Shown here one piece after another: positions 1 to 11,943 of a stretch of 64,000 bases of DNA. Numbering within the stretch: position 1 is the first letter of the stretch; every line of letters starts with the position of its first letter. The stretch spans positions 61,249,009 to 61,313,008 of the forward strand of contig CM073765.1 in assembly GCA_037127475.1 (NCBI GenBank), read 5' to 3'. The position numbers and the translations under genes were made by a program. Source of the DNA: Arma custos (taxonomy: Eukaryota > Arthropoda > Insecta > Hemiptera > Pentatomidae). The notes under the pieces were generated by a model. It had not been told where the DNA came from. It worked only from the letters and a program-made list of their open reading frames with translations, and did no database searches.

Positions 1-165
1 AAGTGATATAGGAATATGAAGCACTCTTTGTAGAGTGAGATAGAGCATCGAGTCGCGTGTCACGAAGTGGCAACTCTGACATCTTGCCTTTTAGCTTCTG
101 ACATCCTTTTAGGGTCTTTTTCTATTTCCTGAGATCCTAAGTTGTGGGCCTTAAGTTAAGGCAAA

Positions 166-222
166 TGATCTCCCTGCACAACCGTTGTTCTAGAAACAGT
201 TCAGACACTACCAGGCAGGGAA
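166..222 (+). repeat. dispersed repeat family D, partial copy
   Basis: Carries the family core CACAACCGTTGTTCTAGAAA followed by CAGT and a diverged CACTACCAGG. The same core recurs at 856, 985, 1618, 2238, 6048 and 21500, and inverted at 7333-7797. Confidence 0.5.
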
Positions 223-837
223 TCAACTATCCACGTTCACTGGTTGTATTATTACAACTTCTTGTTCTTTAATTATCAAACTTTGTATAAATCTTTGATA
301 ATATACCTTACCTTTGTTATCAGAGGATAGCTAAAGATATAAGTTAGGCGCGATTCACTCTTAGTAGCAGCAGGTAATGATTGTGCTGCTCTGACTCTCG
401 AGTTACCTTGCTCGGCAGCCATGAGCCATCAAGATCGTAGCTCGCTATTATTATTGCTAAGCAACTTATTATTGCTGTACTCGACAATTATATCTTGTTG
501 GTGGTCTCTGCTCGCGAAGGGAAAGTTAGTCCTCAGGTATTACTCGAGCCAGATGCAACATCCCGCCGCATTATGTAACGGACTTCTATTGTTATAGTTT
601 TCTTCTTGCTCAAGCTTCACGAAGTTTTATGAAAAAAAAGATTAAATAAATAATTTTGCATCACAGGAAGCTCCTAGGAGACAGTGTGCATCTAGGATGT
701 CAATACAGAAAAAAATGTATATTTATAGCAACAATAGGATCACAATCTATATAAGCTACGATATTTTTTTATCTTTAAAGCTCCTTTTTTAAATTAATTT
801 TAAGATTATGGGAAAAATATTGGCAGTTGAGAGACAT

Positions 838-900
838 CGTGACCAAACCACTTCCTTGCACAAACGTTTGCTTTGAAACAGTATACTATTACAGTGTTAT
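838..900 (+). repeat. dispersed repeat family D, partial copy
   Basis: Reads TTGCACAAACGTTTGCTTTG then GAAACAGTATACTATTACAG, a diverged version of the family core; it sits about 90 bp before the fuller copy at 985. Confidence 0.4.
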
Positions 901-984
901 TTCTTTAATGTCCCATACAATCCTGTTAGGACAGATTACCAGTTAAAGTTATCAACTAGTCAAACTATAGTGGGAAGGTCGATA

Positions 985-1075
985 TTCATTCCGTTGTTTC
1001 AGAAACAGTACAGTCTCTGCCATGTACTGAACCCAACACCCTCCATGGGTTGTAGTGGTACAGGGTTTATTTTTT
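985..1075 (+). repeat. dispersed repeat family D, fullest copy
   Basis: Best preserved copy: CCGTTGTTTCAGAAACAGTA, then CAGTCTCTGCCATGTACTG, AACCCAACACCCTCC and ATGGGTTGTAGTGGTACAGG. The different segments of this unit are the apparent seeds of three separate minisatellites in the window (6073-6150, 7333-7797, 21563-21690). Confidence 0.55.
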
Positions 1076-1614
1076 TACTGGCACATATAAAATTATATAA
1101 AGAAGGATTATAATATTTAAAAAAGGCTGATAGGTAGGTCTATAAGGTTCATATATTTCAGACATTTTTAATTCTATTTTGATTTTCTTCCACTTTTTTA
1201 ATATATACTTTGTGTGAATATGTAAAAGATAAAAACTGTTTATGTCGTATAAAGGCTACAGCGAAGCAGAATCAGTTAGTGGAATGGGGAACAACGTGCA
1301 AGTTATGCAACGGTGTTGTCTGTCCAATCAATATTTACTCAACGCTACCCAAAACAAAATGTTGCATAATTTCGCACTTGGACAGAATCTTGCGCGTTTA
1401 TTTTGGCACAGTATCATTTAGATATTTTGTGTCGGTTATTAATTTGTTTGAGGAGCGTAGTTGGTCAGTGCTAGAGTGCTCAATTGCCGTGCCGAAGGAA
1501 CCTGCTACAAATCGCCTGCAGATTTTATTTGTTCTGTTAACAGCAGTAAATAGATCTTTTGGGGTCCGGGATCCCAGTGCGTGGGTACGCAAAGTAGGCG
1601 GAAAACAAATGGCG

Positions 1615-1690
1615 GCTGAGCACAACCTTTGTCCAAGAAACAGTCTCGGTACAGTCACTACCATGTACTCAACATATATTTGTAATACTA
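1615..1690 (+). repeat. dispersed repeat family D, partial copy
   Basis: GAGCACAACCTTTGTCCAAG then AAACAGTCTCGGTACAGTCA and CTACCATGTACTCAAC match the family in order. Confidence 0.5.
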
Positions 1691-2224
1691 TGTGTAATTT
1701 AATTTATAATTTTGCATGGAAATAAATACTTTATTCATTCAGTACCAATTGGATCACGTCGCAGAATGTAAATTTAAAAAAAGATATTGCAATATCGACA
1801 ATCAAGATAAAAATAAACACAAAGACCGAAAAAGCCGACGCAGCACTTTACAATGCTGCCTGCTGCCGGCCATTCCCAATTCTATAATATAGTTAAGGAA
1901 GCGGAATTCTCATTTCTGTTCAACTTATTTTAATTTAGAGGAAACGTGTTTTATTTATTTTTAACATTTTGTCTTTGACATAAAATAAATATTTTAAAAA
2001 ATACCCCAAAGGAACTTAATCAGTTGAGGTTGTGACCTTGCAATTATTTTAATTAATCCTGGTTTCAGTTGATATGGTGTCAGGCAGCCCGGTCCTTGCG
2101 TTCCTCAGCTGTACATTCTGACTGTGGTTGTTAAATTATTTTTAACTAGGTACTTAACAACCATAATTCGAACCAGTAAGATCTTTAATTTGAAGGAACT
2201 TGGCGGTAGGAATGATCTCTACCA

Positions 2225-2315
2225 AATCACCTCCTTTCACAACCGTTGCCTTAGAAACACGACGGTCCCTACGACATGCTATACCCAATACCCTTGTTGG
2301 GTTTTAGTATTTGAT
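2225..2315 (+). repeat. dispersed repeat family D, partial copy
   Basis: CACAACCGTTGCCTTAGAAA, a diverged middle, then TACCCAATACCCTTGTTGGG and GTTTTAGTA, following the order of the copy at 985. Confidence 0.5.
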
Positions 2316-2349
2316 TTGATTGATCAAAGCTATCGATTTAAAACTGATT

Positions 2350-2745
2350 TTTAAGACACTTTGCGGGACCCCGGATAAAGATGCTCTACTTCGAAAGCTG
2401 ATTCGAGATTCTATACGTTCAAGTTGTTCCATAGAGAAACAACGTTTCAAGCATTGACCTAGAGAAACAGGACACTTTGCAGAATAAGGCTGAAGAGATC
2501 CTGATGGTGTAGAGAGAGAGTCCCAAGTAGGCGGCTCTAATGCCCGCAATTAAGTTTCTTGCGAGCTCTCAATATTGTGCGATTGTGTTCCAACCCCACA
2601 GAAGTTTCACAAAAGGTTGCAAAGCCCACATTCACCAAGGAACATAAGGCAATTACCAAGGAAGGTATTGGAAAGGAATTGTTCGTCATGAGCTGCTCAG
2701 AACTGGCCAAACTTTATTGGTTTGAAGCTGCTCAAAGTTAATTCG
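2350..2745. other. unassigned coding-like stretch, probably dead element
   Basis: Base composition is less AT-rich than the surroundings and several frames stay open for 60-80 codons on both strands (for example + 2559-2741 and - 2304-2549). In the + direction one frame reads PDKDALLRKLIRDSI before breaking. I recognise no family, no splice pattern joins the pieces, and the stretch lies directly after a dispersed-repeat copy, so a degraded mobile element is the simplest reading. Confidence 0.25.
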
Positions 2746-3290
2746 ACTTTCTATTTGACTGATAACTAAAGCGATCGGTCGGTATTGATTAGAAGAAAAG
2801 GCGTTCCCTTCCACTACAGCAATGCTAGATGATGCATGTTATGTGAATATCTGCATGTCATGTTATGTGAAGAACACAGGGGGAGAGGGCAGAACGAGGT
2901 AACTTTAGATTTTCCTAAATGTTGAGGCAACTGCCTGGTCACCTAGCTGCTGCTGTAATACACAAGTCATTAAAGATATTGAGACATTAAATAACGAAAC
3001 AAAAAAGTTGTTTTGTAATTTGTAGAGTAGTTTAGTTCTGTGTGGGCGTTCTTCGCCTCCTACTTCTTGTCTTTTTTCTTCGAGGTCGCTCAAGAGGTTA
3101 ACTGCCACAAACTGTCTGTCCTGAGGGTCAAATAATAACCGTCTCTACTCTCGGGACTCCTTAACTATTAGTGTATAGGATCTACGCGGTGGTAACAAGC
3201 GGGCTAATATTTAAAACTTATTTATTTTTTTTTAAATATTCCATCCCCGGCACAGGGTGATTTCATCCTAAAATCAACTATATACCTACA
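2746..3290. other. noncoding, nothing recognised
   Basis: Only short open frames (such as - 2905-3108) without recognisable motifs; no repeat in the window matches it clearly. Confidence 0.4.
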
Positions 3291-3291
3291 G

Positions 3292-3440
3292 CTCCGGTGA
3301 ATAAGTAGTTAATTCCAATTTTCTCCAAAATATGTTTCTTGTACTTAGGGAATCGGAGCCTTGTTATTTTGATTGTGATAATGGCGCTATGTAATGCACG
3401 GGCTTGAATTGGAGTTGGTGCTTGTATTAAAACTCAAGGA
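3292..3440 (+). mobile_element. palindromic MITE family M2, broken copy
   Basis: CTCCGGTGAATAAGTAGTTA, then TTTTCTCCAAAATATG and TTGTACTTAGGGAATCGGAG match the left part of the element at 12942-13183. The inverted right end is missing, so this copy is truncated or too diverged. Confidence 0.45.
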
Positions 3441-3529
3441 AGTAATTAGAAAGAAATCATGCACAACTGCAAAGATTTCCTCCATATATGTCGGAATAAT
3501 TATATAATTATATTTTTGTTTAAATATGA

Positions 3530-3630
3530 GAACTTTATTCCATTCAAATAATTTTAAAACAGCAAAGGATGCTGACCTTTTGGCTGAGTCATCAAATTAG
3601 TGGACTGCGAATATTCATATTACAATAAAG
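3530..3630 (+). repeat. dispersed repeat pair, copy 1
   Basis: AACAGCAAAGGATGCTGACC followed by TTTTGG and GTGGACTGCGAATATTCATA aligns with 5336-5433. The unit class is unknown. Confidence 0.5.
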
Positions 3631-4308
3631 GATGCGCGAGCCCTAGGCAGTTTCCCAAACAATACCCTTTAAAAGCAAAGAAAAAACACCCAAAATATTC
3701 AGTAGAAGAGTGCCTGCTGTGTTTCATGCGTGAGCGAGCCCCTAGCCAGTGCCTGCTGCATCGTTTTCCTCCTCATCCTATGTTGTAATAAAAATAAAAA
3801 TCATTTTCATAAATAATAAAACAGTGTTTTCACCTTTAATATCTTCTTTTGTTTATTTTTCTTAAGGTAACAACTCGTTTTTAATGAGCACTTATAACTC
3901 GCCTTATTTATCTCACATTATTAACTTCCAACCAGCCGCAGCTTGCTTCAACACAAGTGTCACCCCGGAGTCATGGCCACCACTGCACCAGATCCGGGTT
4001 GTGGAAGACAAAAGAGTACGTTCTATAAACCGTCTTATATCTAACATCTAGGACATCTCGGTTATAGGGAGTTTGAAGTTGAATAATATTCACATCTTTT
4101 TAATGAATGCGATCAACGATTGTCTTTTTGAGATTACATTATCATTATTACATTATCGTGACTTGTGAACAATTTACTCAGCCATCATTTGTTTTTTCTA
4201 ATGATAATGGTCAACTACGAACAATTTGTGCCAAAAATCCAAACCAATTTCACATCGGTTGTTCTCTTTCTTTTCTTTCAGTACTCTTACGTCCGTTCAT
4301 TGCGTTTC

Positions 4309-4566
4309 TTCTCCCTGCCTTCTGACCACTTTAGGCCAGTTTTCTTCTCCCTGCCTTCTGACCACTTTAGGCCAGTTTTCTTCTCCCTGCCTTCTGACCA
4401 CTTTAGGCCAGTTTTCTTCTCCCTGCCTTCTGGCCACTTTAGGCCAGTTTTCTTCTTCCTGCCTTCTGACCACTTTAGGCCAGTTTTCTTCTCCCTGCCT
4501 TCTGACCACTTTAGGCCAGTTTTCTTCTCCCTGCTTTCTGACCACTTTAGGCCAGTTTTCTTCTTG
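4309..4566 (+). repeat. 36-bp minisatellite, seven copies
   Basis: Seven near-identical units containing TCTGACCACTTTAGGCCAG and TTTTCTTCTCCCTGCC, starting at 4321, 4357, 4393, 4429, 4465, 4501 and 4537, with single-base variants at 4432 and near 4457 and 4535. Because 36 is a multiple of three, open frames run across the array on both strands with 12-residue peptide repeats; these follow from the period and are not evidence of a protein. Confidence 0.9.
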
Positions 4567-5170
4567 GTTTCTACCCTGGAATCCTTCCGTTTACAATATT
4601 TTTTCCCTAAACACTTCATTCTTCAACGCCTATATTATGTTTTCCTAAATCCTTTTTTACTTCGTGGATCCAACTTTTTCTCTACTTCTTATTCCACGAA
4701 TATTTGAAATTCGTCATTATTACTACTCATCATTATCATATTCTTATAAATAAAGATATAAAGATCATATAACAAATTTCACGACTGATATAATTAACTC
4801 ATATTTCTGAAAAATATCTGTTCTCTTAACAATAAGCCCTCTGATGTTACATTTATTTTCAAACAAATTATTTAAATAAAAGCTACATTTTTTAAAATAC
4901 TCAATCACAGATTAAAAATAAGCTCTCCCTCAAAAATATGAAAACATAAAAAAATAAAAAATTATGGTAAAACATTTTATTCCATCTTTTAACATAATTT
5001 AAATATGTATTGTCTTAAGATATTGGAATACTTAGAGGACTACGATACTTGGAGGACTAACTTTCAGATAGCTGAAATAAAGATTTAGTTTGTTATCTGT
5101 AATTATTTATTGATGTTTCGTCTTTAGTTATAACAATTTACTAATGATTCTTTCTTTTTCTTTATTACAG
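4567..5170. other. AT-rich noncoding DNA
   Basis: Very AT-rich sequence with no open frame of note, leading into a pyrimidine-rich tract at 5150-5168. Confidence 0.45.
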
Positions 5171-5215
5171 GTGAGTTTTTGGTGTGTCAAGTTTTTACAA
5201 ATCAGTGGGAGGAAG
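5171..5215 (+). other. candidate 45-nt micro-exon
   Basis: A pyrimidine-rich tract ending TTTCTTTATTACAG precedes 45 nt that end GGAGGAAG before a GTAATA donor-like sequence. Two of three frames are open through it (one reads EFLVCQVFTNQWEE). The size and splice-site quality fit a small exon, perhaps of a gene starting upstream, but there is no partner exon in view and no family match. RNA evidence would be needed. Confidence 0.2.
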
Positions 5216-5335
5216 GTAATACTTATATAACAATATTTTATAGTTTTTCTTTTCTCCACTTATTTTTGTTTTATATTACATATATTTAAAATATTTTATA
5301 AAGTTATTAATATTAATTTTTAAATATTTTATAAG

Positions 5336-5433
5336 TTTATTCCTTTGAGAGTATTTTAAAACGGCAAAGGATGTCGACCTTTTGAATGGATCGTTAAATT
5401 ATTGGACCGCGAATATTGATAGTATAATAAAGC
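5336..5433 (+). repeat. dispersed repeat pair, copy 2
   Basis: AACGGCAAAGGATGTCGACC, TTTTGAATGG and TTGGACCGCGAATATTGATA align in order with 3530-3630, including the trailing ATAATAAAG. Confidence 0.5.
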
Positions 5434-5439
5434 TTTGTT

Positions 5440-6030
5440 AGGATTCCGGAAGGTCGAATGGACCAAGTAGATAAAACCAAAGCGACATTCTAGTTGATAT
5501 AACTTTAACCTTACTGTCAGGGATGATGGAGGGATATATTGTCATTATCTTTCCCTACTTACAATATTTTCTTATAGATATTAAATATATAAAGCATTAT
5601 ATTTATTGTCGGTTACTCCTTCGATGTTAATGGAGGAACTATCGATCTAATAACAACATTGTATATGGCAAATTTGTGGCTCTTATTAATACATCAGGGC
5701 GTCTCTTATTGCAGAATCTGGACTTATTCGTACGAACCGATGTAATTACCGATGGCCCGTTGATCACATCAGCTGTTTAGGAGGATGGTCATGCGGGTGT
5801 AACCTTATTACAACCTCCATGTTGCTATTTGTACCAACAGCTGATGAGAGCGGGATAGCTCGGTGTTGTTACGCTGAAAGATGTCAAGTTGTGGCTGTGG
5901 CTTATAAATTATCTCATCTGTTAACAGCTGTACAACTTTCTCCAACCTGTAGGGTCTCCTCAGGCTCTGTAATGTGGCTACCCTTAACTCGTGGAAAAAT
6001 ATGTCGATTGAGAAAACTATCTTGGTCTTG
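5440..6030. other. noncoding, nothing firm
   Basis: Short open frames occur on both strands around 5808-6119 but they overlap a dispersed-repeat copy and carry no recognisable domain. Confidence 0.4.
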
Positions 6031-6034
6031 TACG

Positions 6035-6170
6035 AGTCACCTCCCAGCACAAGCGTTGTCCTAGAAGGAGTACAGTACCTACCAGGTTCATGGTTGAGTT
6101 CAGTACCTACCAGGTTCATGGTTGAGTTCAGTACCTACCAGGTCCATGGTTTGTAGCGGTAGAGGTTAAA
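6035..6170 (+). repeat. dispersed repeat family D with 28-bp tandem expansion
   Basis: Starts with the family core CACAAGCGTTGTCCTAGAAG. Its middle, CAGTACCTACCAGGTTCATG followed by GTTGAGTT, is repeated three times from 6073, 6101 and 6129, then the copy continues with CCATGGTTTGTAGCGGTAGA as at 1045-1075. Confidence 0.7.
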
Positions 6171-6179
6171 AAAACGCCA

Positions 6180-7309
6180 GCTAATGAGTGACTAAATTAT
6201 TGCTAAAATTGCCTTTTAATATTGACGAGAAAACGTTTGTCTTCGTCATATACTCATGATTTATATTCTACTCTATTTATTTATTTATTTTCAATTTTGA
6301 TTTCACATTGAAGACGCTTACTTCCCCTCATATAGTAAGCTCTAATACCGTTCAAATCCTCCACTAACTAATTTTTGCATATTTTGTGCATTAGTAAATA
6401 GCACATTTTACAACATTGGTGAAAAGATTTGGCTAAAAACATAAATTTTTATTCCATAAATAATGACGGGTAGCGCAGTAAAAAATACTATAAAGTAGGC
6501 TGTAACTTGGAGCAATAAATAGTTAATTACACGTCGTAAAAAGTAATCAGCCTACTAGCGATTAAGCATTCGCCTTCCAAGAAGAGAGGTCAAGTGCTAG
6601 TTAGCTTTAAACATGAGTTACTAAAATTAAAAACATTATCAATAACTTAATTGCGATGGGATAGTAAAACTGCTGGGCTTAGTTACGAAGAAATTCCTAA
6701 AACGTTAGTAAGCGCATTACTACTAGTGCCGACAGGCCTGAGGATTTGAGCAAGGCGTACGTGGGAGGGAGGATTGCGGGAAGGTTAGTGTCCCTTTGTA
6801 ACCAGAGGTTCGTGGGGATCGGCTTCGGGTTCGCTTAGCCGTATTATTATCATAAAAATCCAGAAAAGCGAAAAAATAGTATTATATTTAATAGCATTGA
6901 ATAGTTTAAAGGAAAAAAACTTATTGTTTTTTGTTATTGGTGGTATTTATAATGTTAATTAAGTAATTAATACATGCCATAAACGTAATTTCTGATCACA
7001 CATCACACACGTGTAAAGATGCCTTAGTGTACACAGACTGTCTGACGCTGTTTCAGTGTACACTAAGACGATCATTCGCACACGATTTTTTAATGGGTTA
7101 GATGAGACGAAAGCGCCTTTATCACTACAGTGTTTACACTTTAACAATTTTGAAATTAGTTTATGGAGAAAATTGATACTCTACTCTGATTTTTAAGTTG
7201 TCTCTACTGAGATTTTTTATGTAATAATCGCTTCTTATATTCTTCAAATGTTTTATTGCAATTTGTGATATTTGGTTATTTAATAAAAAACTTTACCACT
7301 ACAACTCAT
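6180..7309. other. AT-rich noncoding DNA
   Basis: No gene recognised. A GC-richer patch at 6728-6840 contains GGCTTCGGGTTCGCTTAGCC, weakly reminiscent of a tRNA B box, but no A box or clear element ends were found. Confidence 0.4.
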
Positions 7310-7332
7310 GAAGATTGATGGGTTGAGTACGT

Positions 7333-7797
7333 GGTAGATACTGTACCGGTAGATACTGTACTGCTTCTTGGAGAACACGCTCAACCGTGGTAAATACTGT
7401 ACTGGTTCTTGGAGAACACGCTCAACCGTGGTAGATACTCTACTGGTTCTTGGAGAACACGCTCAACCGTGGTAGATACTGTACTGCTTCTTGGAGAACA
7501 CGCTCAACCGTGGTAGATACTGTACTGGTTCTTGGAGAACACGCTCAACCGTGGTAGATACTGTACTGCTTCTTGGAGAACACGCTCAACCGTGGTAGAT
7601 ACTCTACTGCTTCTTGGAGAACACGCTCAACCGTGTTAGATACTGTACTGCTTCTTGGAGAACACGCTCAACCGTGGTAGATACTCTACTGCTTCTTGGA
7701 GAACACGCTCAACCGTGGTAGATACTGTACTGCTTTTTGGAGAACACGCTCAACCGTGGTAGATACTGTACTGCTTCTTGGAGAAGACGCTCAACCG
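7333..7797 (-). repeat. 41-bp minisatellite, about eleven copies
   Basis: Units read CGTGGTAGATACTGTACTGC then TTCTTGGAGAACACGCTCAAC, with starts every 41 bp from 7385 (7426, 7467, 7508 and so on to 7795). On the reverse strand each unit reads GTTCTCCAAGAAGCAGTACA then GTATCTACCACG, which is the core of dispersed repeat family D, so the array is an expansion of that repeat. Confidence 0.85.
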
Positions 7798-7799
7798 CC

Positions 7800-10300
7800 A
7801 GTTTTGCCCCACTATAGAGGCTGATTGTGGCGAGAGTACGAGATACCAAAGGCTCTTATCATCTATCTATGTACTAAGAACCATCTTAATAGTACTTGAT
7901 GCTCGATTTTAATTTGAATAAAGAGTAATATATTTGAGCCACCTATTTATAGTTAAATCGGCGTACAATCATCTGAATTTTTTAGGTACATTTTTCTCAT
8001 TAATTATTTTAATAATCATATCATCATGCTTACCGATGTTTACATATATCATTATCGTATTACAATAAGACAATCAAACATGATGTTGTACCAGAACCAG
8101 TACCAGCTGTTGCAGACAGAGCGAGATGAAACGGGATCAACAAAACAGAGGCGTGGTTCTACCAGAGAGCGATATCGACCCTTTTCCACTGATAACGTGT
8201 AACACCCCTCAATTTGTATCTCTTCTAATACTACTTAATTATTTTTATAGCTTTATTTATTAAATAATTATGATTTTGTATTTAGATTTATTAGTAGCAG
8301 ATTTACTTGTTGTAATATTATTATAGTTGTAAATATCAACAAATTAATCTAAAAAAGATTTATTAGTATATCGTCGCTGTGAAAACAATGCCGCCTATCT
8401 TCATCATCATCAACTTTTGGTGAAAATGAGTTAGTAACGGATCTAAAATTGACGGCGCATCTCACATGAACAGCCCTAATGGACCCATTAATGGCAGCAA
8501 GGCAGCAACCTCCGGCTCAAGGCGTTCATTATTTTCAATAAAATTTATTCATGTATTACTATTACCTTCGAGTTGTACAACGTAGCTATCATATAGTAAA
8601 AATTATTATGATATGACTATAATAAATTAAGAGCTTCTTTTTGTTTAATAATCTACAAGGCGGGCTATTTAAGAAAACAATTCACACTGGCGTCGACGCA
8701 TTCACGTTAAATACCAGGCCATGTCCCTGACACACAGCCAACTCCGGCTATGCTCGTGTTTCTTTTGTTATTTGTTTGGTGTGTGTTCCATAGTTGTAGA
8801 ATGTTCCATTGTTCGGATTGAAGTCAAAATATTGATACCAAAAACGAGATATTTATTATTATTTTTTCCTTTTTTTAGATATTTATTATTATTTTTCCTT
8901 CTTATTTTTAAAATAAGATAACCCTTCTGATAAGGACCTGTTGGAAGTCAATAAAACGGCTAGAACTGCTACCTGCTCGTTCCATAATGAACGTTCACCT
9001 TCAAGCTATATTTAGCCTTCCAGTTTATCCTGGCGGCAGTTGTAACCAGGCGGTGTCCATTGTGATTTCCTCTTTTACATAATCCGAAAAAAAAATAATA
9101 AAAGGAAAAGATCGTTGATTAATTAAGGTGGCGGTGGACGGGCAAAATTGTGACGTCAGGAGGTCAATGGAATAATCAATGGCGAATTAGTCACATGACC
9201 TTAGCTCATTGTCTTGTAGAAGAGACTGACATATTATTATACACTGTTCTGTTCCGTCTCCAATCTTTGATAATAATGATTATTATAATAATACTTTGTG
9301 TCAATCAAACGAGGGGTAATTATGTCAGCGAGGACTCGACTGTTACGTCACTGGAGGCTGTTTCTTCAATAGTGTTCCTTGAAGTTGTCTGTCTACTACC
9401 TCTTTGGCCTTCCAACAGTCACGGCTCGAAATACGTAGACCATTCACTAGATGTCTCAGGAATAATGCTTCCGGTTCATTGTATTTCTTTTTTCACATTA
9501 TAATATAATATCATATAAACGGCCGTCCTTCAGGACCGCAAGGTTTCGATCTCATATAATCAATCATAAGAGTAAATGCTTTCGAAGTTTGTATCGATAG
9601 TGCCTTGTGGTTATTTACCAAGAATGTTGTTGTTATTTAAAGTTTACATAAGTTTCTTATTTTATTGAATTTATCACTGCATTTCTTTGTAACACTTTGT
9701 TCTGGTTCCTCTTTAGGAATAAACTATACCGTTCTATAATTTGTTTAAAACCATTACGAAACTTATTACGACAATTATTACAAATTTTATTTTAAAATTA
9801 CTATTCATATTTAAAACTTGTTTTATAAATGGAAAAACATTAATATGTATTGTTACTACGTGAGTAGTACAATTGCAATTTAAAAACCTTAGGTCTCTTA
9901 ATTAAAAACTAGAAACCAAGTTACTAATTAATTCTTTATCAGCTGTTTTTATTTGATCGTTCCAGCTGTTGTCCTGTGACCTTCCTAATGATTCAGTAGT
10001 AGCATTTGGAGTGGGTGGGGTGTGCTTCATCGTTGTTTTTTCTTTTCCTAGTTATTATTCTCTTTCTGATGACTGAATAGGCGAAAAATTGACAGGTATT
10101 TTAGTTTTTAGTAGTTTCTTTTTTTTTTTTTAAGTTAAAAAACTTCGTCGGACATTTTGGTTTGAGAGGTCCATTCACGTCTTGACAGGTTTTTATTTCC
10201 GTTTTGAGCTTTTTCTCTTCTATATTAATTCATGAAATATTTTTCTATGTCTTAAATCTACTATTTAGGATATTATTATATATAGGATTTTGGAAAAAAA
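7800..10300. other. noncoding, nothing firm
   Basis: AT-rich sequence with only short open frames (8721-8921, 9150-9503 on +), none with a recognisable domain or splice context. No clear repeat family was identified here. Confidence 0.4.
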
Positions 10301-10400
10301 AATGGGTATTTGATCATTTATCGCCAACAGACAGGAGAGAGATATCTCAAAATGGATATTTGATCATTTATCGCCAACAGACAGAAGAGAGATATCTCAA
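10301..10400 (+). repeat. 50-bp tandem duplication
   Basis: Two adjacent 50-bp copies (10301-10350 and 10351-10400) with TGATCATTTATCGCCAACAG in each and two substitutions between them. Confidence 0.85.
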
Positions 10401-10482
10401 AATACATACCTTTTTTATTAGCTCATTGATTTCCTTTACTTTCGTAATACGAAGTATTATTATTTTATAACAGCCCTAAAAG

Positions 10483-10512
10483 ATATATTATGACCATTTG
10501 GTCATAATATAT
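10483..10512. other. perfect 14-bp hairpin
   Basis: ATATATTATGACCA, a two-base TT loop, then its exact reverse complement. No gene or element edge adjoins it, so its role is unknown. Confidence 0.6.
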
Positions 10513-11519
10513 TTCAATGAAATTTGCAATATAATAATGTGTTGAAAAATGTTTCCGATTGAATAAAATTTACATTGATCAAGTGTTGGAGTTATAAATC
10601 AAAGATACCCACGTAGAAAGGCGGAATCTACGTCATTCATTGAGGAAAGGTGTTCCTTTGCAAGTTATTGCTTAAGGATTCCTTACTCGTTTGTTCTTAT
10701 AAATATATTAATCATTAATAATTTTAATAATATTTATAAAAGAAATTAAAATAAGTTTATTAATAAGTCAACATCATGTTTAAGCTTTTAATCCTCCTAC
10801 TTACGCCTCGGTTTACCTTTTATAAGGAGAACTATTTATTTTAAAGCCAGCGTTTGGACCCACCTTGCAGGTCTTATAATATAACTACTAAAACTAGAAG
10901 TCAACTGTCACCATTATTATTATTTAAGAGAATTTTTTCTGACCCCTACCCGGACCGTTATCTTCCTCATATATATATATAATAACTTCAACTAATATTA
11001 TTCAATCTTATATTCTCATTTACTCATCCTTTTTCGTGTCGAATATTTTGCACCTAACCTTATTTTCGAATAGCCTGTTGTTTTGCCACTCATACAAAAG
11101 AGTCTTAATAACCCTACTCGTGTACTCCATGGACTATGGTTAGGTCGATGTTGAGCAGACTCAGAGCAGAGCAGAGATTGGTAGCTAGAGAACCCTACCG
11201 TTATCCTGTTTACAATAAGCCAAGGTCACCTACCTCGCTGTCTAGCTCCTTTCTTGTCTTCTCTCTTTATTATAATTTACATTTCGCCAATTTTTTTAAA
11301 ATAAATTTATTTATAATAAAACTCTGTCAAAAGTGTTCCTTCTAATCAAAGCCGGCAAACTATCAAGTAGTTGTTCCAGCTGAACTCAACGACGGGTTTA
11401 GTGTAGTACAGAGATTTCCCGTTCTGATTATTGTCGCGTTGTTCACTAGCAATTATTTTTAAAAACTTAGCGTTGTAAAAAATCCTCAAGTAAATAATTT
11501 AAAGTTAATGAAGTCATAT
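10513..11519. other. noncoding, nothing firm
   Basis: AT-rich. GTGTACTCCATGGACTATGG at 11120 may be a short piece of dispersed repeat family D; the open frame 11136-11345 (+) has no recognisable motif. Confidence 0.35.
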
Positions 11520-11943
11520 GGCGATCTGTTCCACAGGTGGTCGTTTCGAGTTGAGTTTTTACTGCTTAAGTGCTTGAGTTAAGTTTTAACTGCTTATTTT
11601 TTCCCTTTTAAATATTTTAAAAAAATACAAGTTATCATGAGCTTTAGCAAGGAAAAGATAATGCAATTATGGGAAATGTATATACTCTGGTAGTCATTAC
11701 ATTTGGCGATCATGAAATGAACGTTTCAACATACATATATCATCTATTCTTCGAAATGTTAGTTGAAACTGTAATTTCTTGATGAAATGATTACCGTTAT
11801 CTACTCATTTCCCATAATTACATTCTCTTTCCCATACTCAAGCTCATGATAACTTGCATTTTGGGAAAATTAAAAGGGAAACAAATGAAAAGTTGAAACT
11901 TATTGTGACTCAACTCGAAGCGACAACCTGTGGAATAATTACC
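11520..11943. mobile_element. foldback MITE family M1, copy 1
   Basis: A nearly whole-length palindrome of about 420 bp. The left end GATCTGTTCCACAGGTGGTC and inner ACAAGTTATCATGAGCTTTA are mirrored on the right by AAGCTCATGATAACTTGCAT and GCGACAACCTGTGGAATAAT. Related copies are at 13930, 52011, 52792, 56195, 60056 and 60741. No coding capacity, consistent with a non-autonomous element; the superfamily is not determined. Confidence 0.7.

Larger units (their letters stand above)
1..2200. other. noncoding DNA with dispersed-repeat pieces
   Basis: No exon or recognisable protein was found here. The region holds at least four degraded copies of one dispersed repeat, listed separately. Open frames around 1210-1725 (both strands) show no family motif and overlap the repeat, so I do not call them genes. 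Confidence 0.5.

Noticed and set aside
1210..1725. 171-codon open frame on + (and an 88-codon frame on -)
   Set aside because: No recognisable domain, overlaps a dispersed repeat, and both strands are open, so it is probably chance or a dead element.
4165..4707. Open frames across the 36-bp minisatellite on both strands
   Set aside because: A period divisible by three keeps all frames without a stop open; the peptide repeats follow from this.
5836..5880. CTGATGA ... GAAA, a possible hammerhead ribozyme core
   Set aside because: The stem II pairing would leave the first position unpaired, and stems I and III do not form in the flanks.
7333..7797. Regular direct repeats resembling a CRISPR array
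   Set aside because: Repeats are head-to-tail without unique spacers and the window is clearly eukaryotic; this is a minisatellite.
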